Positions 58,704 through 64,000 of a stretch of DNA of 64,000 bases are shown here, piece by piece. The position numbers were made by a program, and so were the translations under genes. Each line of letters opens with the position of its first letter. Position 1 is the stretch's first letter. The stretch comes from Chaetoderma sp. LZ-2023a (taxonomy: Eukaryota; Mollusca; Caudofoveata; Chaetodermatida; Chaetodermatidae): contig JAVVLW010001494.1 of NCBI GenBank assembly GCA_034401795.1, positions 1-64,000 on the forward strand, given 5' to 3'. The notes below the pieces were generated by a model. That model saw only the letters and a list, made by a program, of their open reading frames with translations, searched no databases and was not told where the DNA came from.

Positions 58704-61404
58704 TAGCTCACCTGGCCTGAAAGGCCAAGTGAGCTTATGCCATGGCGACCGTCCGCTGTGTGTCCCTCCATCGTCCATCCATCCATCCGTCAACTTTTTC
58801 TTTAAACGACTTCTCAAGAACCACTTGGCCAATCTCAATTATATTTGGCAGGAAGCATCCTTAGGGCTTAGGGATCCAACTTTGTTCAAACGAAGCCGAT
58901 CGGCCAATTTGGCCGGTGGCCATCTGGGATTTTGGCCGATTTTTAGAAACGGTTTTAAAAATCTCCGAAACTGCTTGAGGGATTGAAGGAAACCTCATGA
59001 AATATGATCCATAGCAAAAGCTCAAATAATAATAATAATAATAATACAGCATTTGTATAGAGCCATTTATCAATTTCACTAATTTTCAAAGGCGCTTCGG
59101 TACATATGTGTTTTTAGTCTTTCTTTAAATTTCTCCCTAGAGCTTATCGTTTTTATATCCAGTGGTAGGGTATTCCAAAGTTTTGGCGCGGCGATGCTGA
59201 AAGCTCTGTCTCCACATGACTTCAGATTGGATCGTGGAATGTTTAGCAGCTGTTGATCTGTAGAGCGAAGAGCACGGTGCGGATGGTGGGGCATAATGAG
59301 ATCCTTCATGTATTCTGGAGCTTCATCGTGCATGCATTTCCAAGTTTGTTCAGGGACCATGATTGGTCACATGGTTCGGTGGCCATCTTGGTTGATCTAG
59401 TTTTAGCGAAAATGACTTCTCCAGAACCGCTGAAAGATCAGGCCAAAATTTGGCAGATATGATATGGGACGAAGGGCCAGTAAAGTTTGTTCAAGAGAAG
59501 TTGATCCGTCAAAAAACATGGCCGCCGTGGGCCAATCAAAATATAGCATATTTGGTGTCCATTTTGGATTTTTTTATTTGATGGATTTTGAAGCCGAAAT
59601 TAGTTTTATGTGTTTTTGGGTATTCTGATCTCAAATCTGCCCTGTTCGAAACTGTCGGAGAAAAGGTTTGGCTTCCATCTTGGATCATTTTCCCGCCAAA
59701 AGCTCCCATACTAAAGCAATGGGGAAATTTAAAATGTCTTCTCAAGAGCTATTGGGCCGATTTCAATTATATTTGACAGGAAGCATCCTTAGGGCATAGA
59801 GATTCAAGTTTGTTCAAAGGAAACCGATCGGTCAATTTGGCCGACGGCTATCTTGGATATGTGCCAATTTTTGGAAATGTCTTAAATCTCCGAAAGCGTT
59901 TGAGGGATTGATTCAGAACCCACAAGATATGACCTAGGCCAAGAGTGGAAACAAGTTTGTTCAAGGGAACTTAATTGACCAAATGGTTCGGCGGCCATCT
60001 TGGATGACATCGTTTTCGCTTCTTCCCCAGAACCGCTGAAGCGATCGGGCCAAAATTTGTGATATATGATTAGGGACTAAGGGACATTAAAGTTTGTTCA
60101 AGAGAAGTTGATCAGTCAAAAAACATGGCTGTCGTGGGCCAATCAATATATAGCGTGTTTGGCGACATATCTGGTTTTTTTATTTGATGGATTTTGAGGC
60201 CGAAATTGGTTTCACATAGATTTTTGGGTATTCTGATCTCAAATTTGCAACTTTCAAAACTGTCGGATAGATGTTTTGGCGACCATCTTGGATCAATTTC
60301 CCGCCAAAAGCTCCCATACTAAAGCAATGGGAAATTTAAAATGTCTTCTCGAGAATTAATAGGGCGATTTCACTTATATTTGGCAGGAAGCATTCCATTT
60401 TGTTCAAACGAAGCCGATCAGCCAATTTGACTGATGGTCATCTTGGATTTCGGCTGATTTTTAGAAATGTCTAAAAATCTCCGAAACCATTTAAGGGATC
60501 ATTTCAGACCTCATGAAATATGATCTAGGGCAAGAGCTGACCCAAGGTTGTTCAAGCGAACTTGATTGACCAAATGGTTCAGCGGCCATCTTGGATAACC
60601 TCGTTTTCGCAAAAACGACTTCTTCCGCTGAACTGATCAGGCCTAAATTTGTGATATATGATTAGGCACTAAGGGCTATTACATTTTGTTCAAGAGAAGT
60701 TGATCCACCAAAAAACCTGGCCACCATGGACCAATCAATATATAGCGTGTTTGGCGGCCATATTGGATTTTTTTATTTGATGGATTTTGAGGCCAAAAAA
60801 ATATATATGTTATTGCGCATTGTGATTTCAAATTTACCATTTTCGAGACTGTCGGATAAACGCTTTAGCGGCTATCTTGGATCATTTACCTGCCAAAATT
60901 GACCATACTAAAGCAATGGAAAATTTTTAATGTATTATTCTCATGCCATCTTAGATTCTTGTCGATTTTTAGAAATGTGTTTAAAACTCTTCTCCAAAAC
61001 CGCTTGGGGGGATCTATTCAAAATGCATGAAATATCATCTAGGGCAAGAGCTGCACCAAGTTTGTTCAAGGGAACTTGATTGGCCAAATGTTTTGGTGGC
61101 CATCTTTGATAACCTATTTTTTTGCCAAAACAACTCTAGAACCACTGAGCGGATTGGGCCGAAATTTGGGAGATATGATTAGCCACTGAGTGCCATTAAA
61201 GTTTTTTCAATGGAAGGATCTATGTCAGAAACATGGGTGCAGTGGACCAATCAAAATGTAGCGTGTTTGCTGGCCATATTGGACTTGCAAAAATGTCCAC
61301 AAACCCATTTAAAAGACTACTCCTAAACCACCCACCAACAATTTTGACAAAAATGCATAGTGCTCCTCCAGGTCAGCGACATAGGCCCCTTGGGCCTCTT
61401 GTTT
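58704..61404 (+). repeat. Interspersed repeat with 605-bp tandem units
   Basis: The left end is a near-perfect hairpin, AGCTCACCTGGCC with GGCCAAGTGAGCT; the right end is AGGCCCCTTGGGCCTCTTG. Inside, the CTTCTC(A/G)AGA...ATTATATTTG.CAGGAAGCAT block recurs at about 58810, 59739 and 60344, with a degenerate fourth near 60930, giving a period of about 605 bp once the LINE at 59024-59340 is removed. The family is common in mollusc and other marine invertebrate genomes as I recall. No gene. Confidence 0.7.
59024..59340 (-). mobile_element. 5'-truncated L2/CR1-like LINE in the tandem array
   Basis: The reverse strand encodes a LINE C-terminus (HDEAPEYMKDLIMPHHPHRA, then SCGDRAFSIAAPKLWNTLPL, FKERLKTHMY) with its stop at about 59079. 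The 3' end is an ATA/AAT microsatellite tail at 59024-59046. Removing it restores the 605-bp spacing of the host array. The open frame covers only the last about 90 residues. Confidence 0.8.
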
Positions 61405-61659
61405 TAAAATAAATTAATAATGGGAAAAAAAATAAATTTTCCACCCTCCCTACTGAAGTCTTTTTCCCCACCGGGTTTACAGGAAACAAAATTATTAATT
61501 TTTTTTAGATGGCTTCTAATTATCAGCACTATGCTACCAAAGGAAATCTAAGTTTCTAGGATTCACAAGTCCAGCATCTAGGTATCATATTTTCAGGTCT
61601 AACCATAAGTCTAAGTTTTCAGTCCTGTAGAAGGCCGTCTTCCCTGTTTCTAGATTGCT

Positions 61660-62235
61660 GGAAAGATATGATTCATGCATGACCAATGGGTAATTCTAGT
61701 GGAAAGGAAAACCGGGGGTTGGAGAGCCATTCTCGGTCTCAAACATCTGAACAAATTCATAGCTACACCCAAATTCAAAATGGAAAGTCAAACCATACAT
61801 TCTATATTAAAATCCCTTCAGAAAGGTCTATGGGCTATCTCTGTGGACCTGAAGGGCGCCTATTTCCATGTTCCCATTCATCCTTCATTTTGCCGCTGTC
61901 TCTGTTCCGCTTATAAAGGAAAGGTCTGGCAGTTTCGAAGTCTCCCCTTCGGTCTCACTACAGCCCCATTCGTTTTCTCCCGTATCGTCACACCAGTGGC
62001 TTCTTATCTTCACCTGTTCTTGTGTGCATCAACGATTGGTTGTTTAAGGCATTCAGTCGCCAGTCTTTTCATGAAGATGTCATTCTAGCCATGCAATCAT
62101 CCCTCATGCTAGGATGGATAATCAATGTGGAAAAGTGTCGTCTTTCTCCAGGCCAGATCTTTACCCGCTTAGGTGTATCTTTCGACCTTCAATGGGTTCT
62201 TATCCTTCGCTTTCAAATGTACAGACCCTAATATC
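61660..62235 (+). mobile_element. Fragment of a different DIRS-like reverse transcriptase
   Basis: Encodes KTGGWRAILGLKHLNKFI, SVDLKGAYFHVPIHPSF and FRSLPFGLTTAPFVFSRI, the DIRS-type RT order, but at clearly lower identity to copies A-D, so another family. Broken, with no ends seen. Confidence 0.75.
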
Positions 62236-62834
62236 TGCGGTGTCATGTCTGAAGGTAGGCCATTTCGTTTCAGTCAAAACTTCAAATCATAGGCCAGATG
62301 GTTTAAGTAGAGAAAGTGGTCCAGATATTGTGAGTGACAGATCAGATCCCTCCATTGAAATAAAGATATCGGATGATGCATATAGTTGTATGTATTTGAT
62401 ACACTGTTATCTATATTTGTATTTAAATGACTTTATTTTGTAAAGCTGGGAATGGCATAACCATTTTGGTGAAATTCAATAAAATTTATTGCGAGTTACC
62501 CATATGATTATGGACTATATAATTAACAACAATTATATTAGGCTCTGCCCAAGGTTTCGGGTGGGAAGGGGCAGTTGTGGTGCATAACGTCGAAGTTAGT
62601 TACGTGGGTATTTGCGATGGCATGCCATACACTGCACATTCTATTTGTATTTGAAAACGATAGAACTGTTGTATTAATATTTGATCAATTATATTGGAAA
62701 TGTTTGACTCCAGGCCTGAATTTGTCTTGTTATTGTATAAAGTTTCGCTTTATCAACCGAGCAACTCTAAACCAACCAAGGTGTAATAATTGATAAAACA
62801 TTGTAATGTAAAATATGAATTTTATTTCTAACGC
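62236..62834. other. No gene seen
   Basis: AT-rich sequence, with an AATAAA at about 62478; nothing else supportable. Confidence 0.45.
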
Positions 62835-63316
62835 TAGGTTTGGGCGATTATTGCGTTGAGTGATCGCGATCGATTATTTAAAAATAATCGTGATTACTCG
62901 ATTAATCAACTTGGGTAAAAATTACCAAGACATAACAACAAACGAATATCAATAATGAAAGCTGCAATGGTGTTGAGAAAAGTTCATTTGCAAGGCAAGA
63001 GATGCCTATTTTTGAAAATGTGTGGCTGGAATGGCTGGCTCGAGAATCGAGCCAGCCATTCCAGTCATACATTTTCAAAAATAGGCTCTTGCCATGCAGA
63101 TGGACATAGATTCACTAAGAAAAATGTAATATTTCATGAATAATGTCATTTTTCATGAACGTTTGCATTAAAAAGTAACTAAAAGTTAGGTTTTGAAATA
63201 TTTTATACAATAGAAGATATTCATGATTATTCAATTATTTAATTTTTAATCATATAAATTTACGATTTAAAACATAATCGCGATTTTCGATTTAATAACA
63301 TAATCGTGCAAGCCTA
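62835..63316. mobile_element. MITE with an 8-bp target duplication, next to exon 2
   Basis: Left end TAGGTTTGGGCGATTAT, right end ATAATCGTGCAAGCCTA, inverted. Flanked by TCTAACGC (62827-62834) and TCTAATAC (63317-63324), 6 of 8 matching. A hAT-like origin is likely from the target size. Contains the long hairpin at 62994-63094. No gene. Confidence 0.65.
62994..63094. repeat. Near-perfect 47-bp hairpin
   Basis: The arms pair over about 47 bp, with a 3-base bulge, two wobble/mismatch positions and a 3-base loop (GAA at 63044-63046). The stem nearest the loop is GGAATGGCTGGCTCGA against TCGAGCCAGCCATTCC. Confidence 0.85.
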
Positions 63317-63335
63317 TCTAATACTGCTTTTACAG

Positions 63336-63461
63336 CTGAGGAGCCTCACGATGCTGTGGCTGCTCTCCCAGCAGAGGGGGAGGATATGGCTGCAGCTCCA
63401 GTGGTCAATGGAGATGTTCAGGAGCCTGTGGCCAGCTCGCAGGATGATGATATGGATGATG
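63336..63461 (+). CDS. Putative second coding exon of the host gene
   Basis: An acceptor with a pyrimidine run (ACTGCTTTTACAG, AG at 63334-63335) precedes 126 bases open in one frame: a two-base codon remainder, 41 codons, then one base before a donor GTAATA at 63462. The phase is 1 at both ends, matching exon 1 at 24310. The peptide is Glu/Asp/Ala-rich (ALPAEGEDMAAAPVVNGDVQ, then DDDMDDG). GC content is above that of the surroundings, as for coding sequence. The gene is not recognised; further exons would lie beyond the window. Confidence 0.45.
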
Positions 63462-63858
63462 GTAATATAATGTATACAGTGCATAGATCTAACTCTGGGA
63501 TTTTACCCGCACAGCAAAATATTTACATGTACAACCAGCCAGAAATGTATATATATATTTTAAGACTGAATTCAAAAAGAATTTAACTTGCTGCTTAATT
63601 AAACACAGGGTTGGCAATTTCCCGGGAGCTACTAGTATTTCGGGTGGGAAATACTGGCTCGGGGAAATGCTCCAAAAAGTGGGAAATACCAGGAAATACT
63701 CCAATAGGTTGGTAATACTAAGTAAGGGTGTCACAAAAACTACTAAAGCTTGACGATACATGTATCATATCGTCACCTGTGTATCATAATACGGAGGTAC
63801 ACCATGGTTAGCCATTAGAAATTAAACACTGACATGACTTAATGGCATGCATTATTAT
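63462..63858. other. Putative intron, no gene seen
   Basis: Contains short GGGAAATACTGG-like repeats near 63645-63700 and nothing coding. Confidence 0.45.
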
Positions 63859-64000
63859 TAGCTCACCTGGCGTTTCAGGCCAAGTGAGCTTATGCTGTGG
63901 TGACTGTCCGTCCATCCGTCATCCGTCCACCCATCCGTCAACTTTTCCTTTAAACGACTTCTCAAGAACCACTGGGCCAATTTCAATTATATTTGGCAGG
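63859..64000 (+). repeat. Second copy of the hairpin-ended interspersed repeat, left end
   Basis: Begins TAGCTCACCTGG, with GGCCAAGTGAGCTTATGC after a short loop, then the CATCCGTC run and CTTCTCAAGAACCACTGGGC as at 58704. It continues past the window. Confidence 0.75.

Larger units (their letters stand above)
57839..61516. repeat. Block bounded by inverted repeats of about 25 bp
   Basis: The left edge reads GTTTCGGTTTCCTGTAAACC (57849-57868) and the right edge GGTTTACAGGAAAC followed by AAAATTATT (about 61488-61510), imperfect reverse complements. The block holds a MITE and the hairpin-ended repeat. It may be a DNA element with later insertions or two scraps facing each other. Confidence 0.4.

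Noticed and set aside
62994-63094. A microRNA gene
   Set aside because: The three-base loop and location in a MITE make this weak without small-RNA data; kept only as a hairpin.

Overview
This is eukaryotic, almost certainly metazoan DNA. Nearly all of it is layered transposable elements: a very long Ty3/gypsy-type LTR retrotransposon, several CR1/L2-like LINE pieces, tyrosine-recombinase retrotransposons of the DIRS class, two hAT-like MITEs and a mollusc-style interspersed repeat with terminal hairpins. No bacterial gene arrangement, rRNA, tRNA or CRISPR array is visible. The repeat spectrum suits a marine invertebrate, most likely a lophotrochozoan such as a bivalve, but the species cannot be fixed from sequence alone.

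Layout. 1-264 and 18681-20231 are the two halves of an old LTR, split by a related 18.4-kb LTR retrotransposon at 265-18680. That element has TGTAG...CTACA LTRs, a primer-binding site, gag, pol, a second promoter, a zinc-finger accessory ORF, a polypurine tract and a 3' LTR. Its 5' LTR carries a LINE. The LTR promoter contains a five-unit heat-shock element, inverted CCAAT boxes, a CRE and a TATA box. 20232-23590 holds a degenerate tandem repeat and two reverse-strand LINEs.

24001-24310 and 63336-63461 look like promoter plus first coding exon and second coding exon of one host gene on the + strand: splice phases match and the joined N-terminus is acidic. If so, 25.7-57.0 kb is intronic. That stretch carries DIRS copies A (25706-32792), B (35261-42354) and D (44886-51982) plus three 2.5-kb tails C, E and F that share one left breakpoint. 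D looks whole and sits exactly in the C/E junction. 57.0-62.2 kb holds DIRS scraps and an inverted-repeat-bounded block containing a MITE and a 605-bp tandem array. A second MITE abuts exon 2.

The most unusual signal is in the DIRS elements. ORF1 and the start of ORF2 are packed with short perfect hairpins (7-10 bp stems, 3-7 nt loops, several TTCG), at least seven of 8 bp or more in 2.2 kb against roughly 0.3 expected by chance. One stem shows a paired compensatory change between copies and others differ only by wobble-compatible or pair-gaining changes, so the structure appears to be maintained on top of the protein code.
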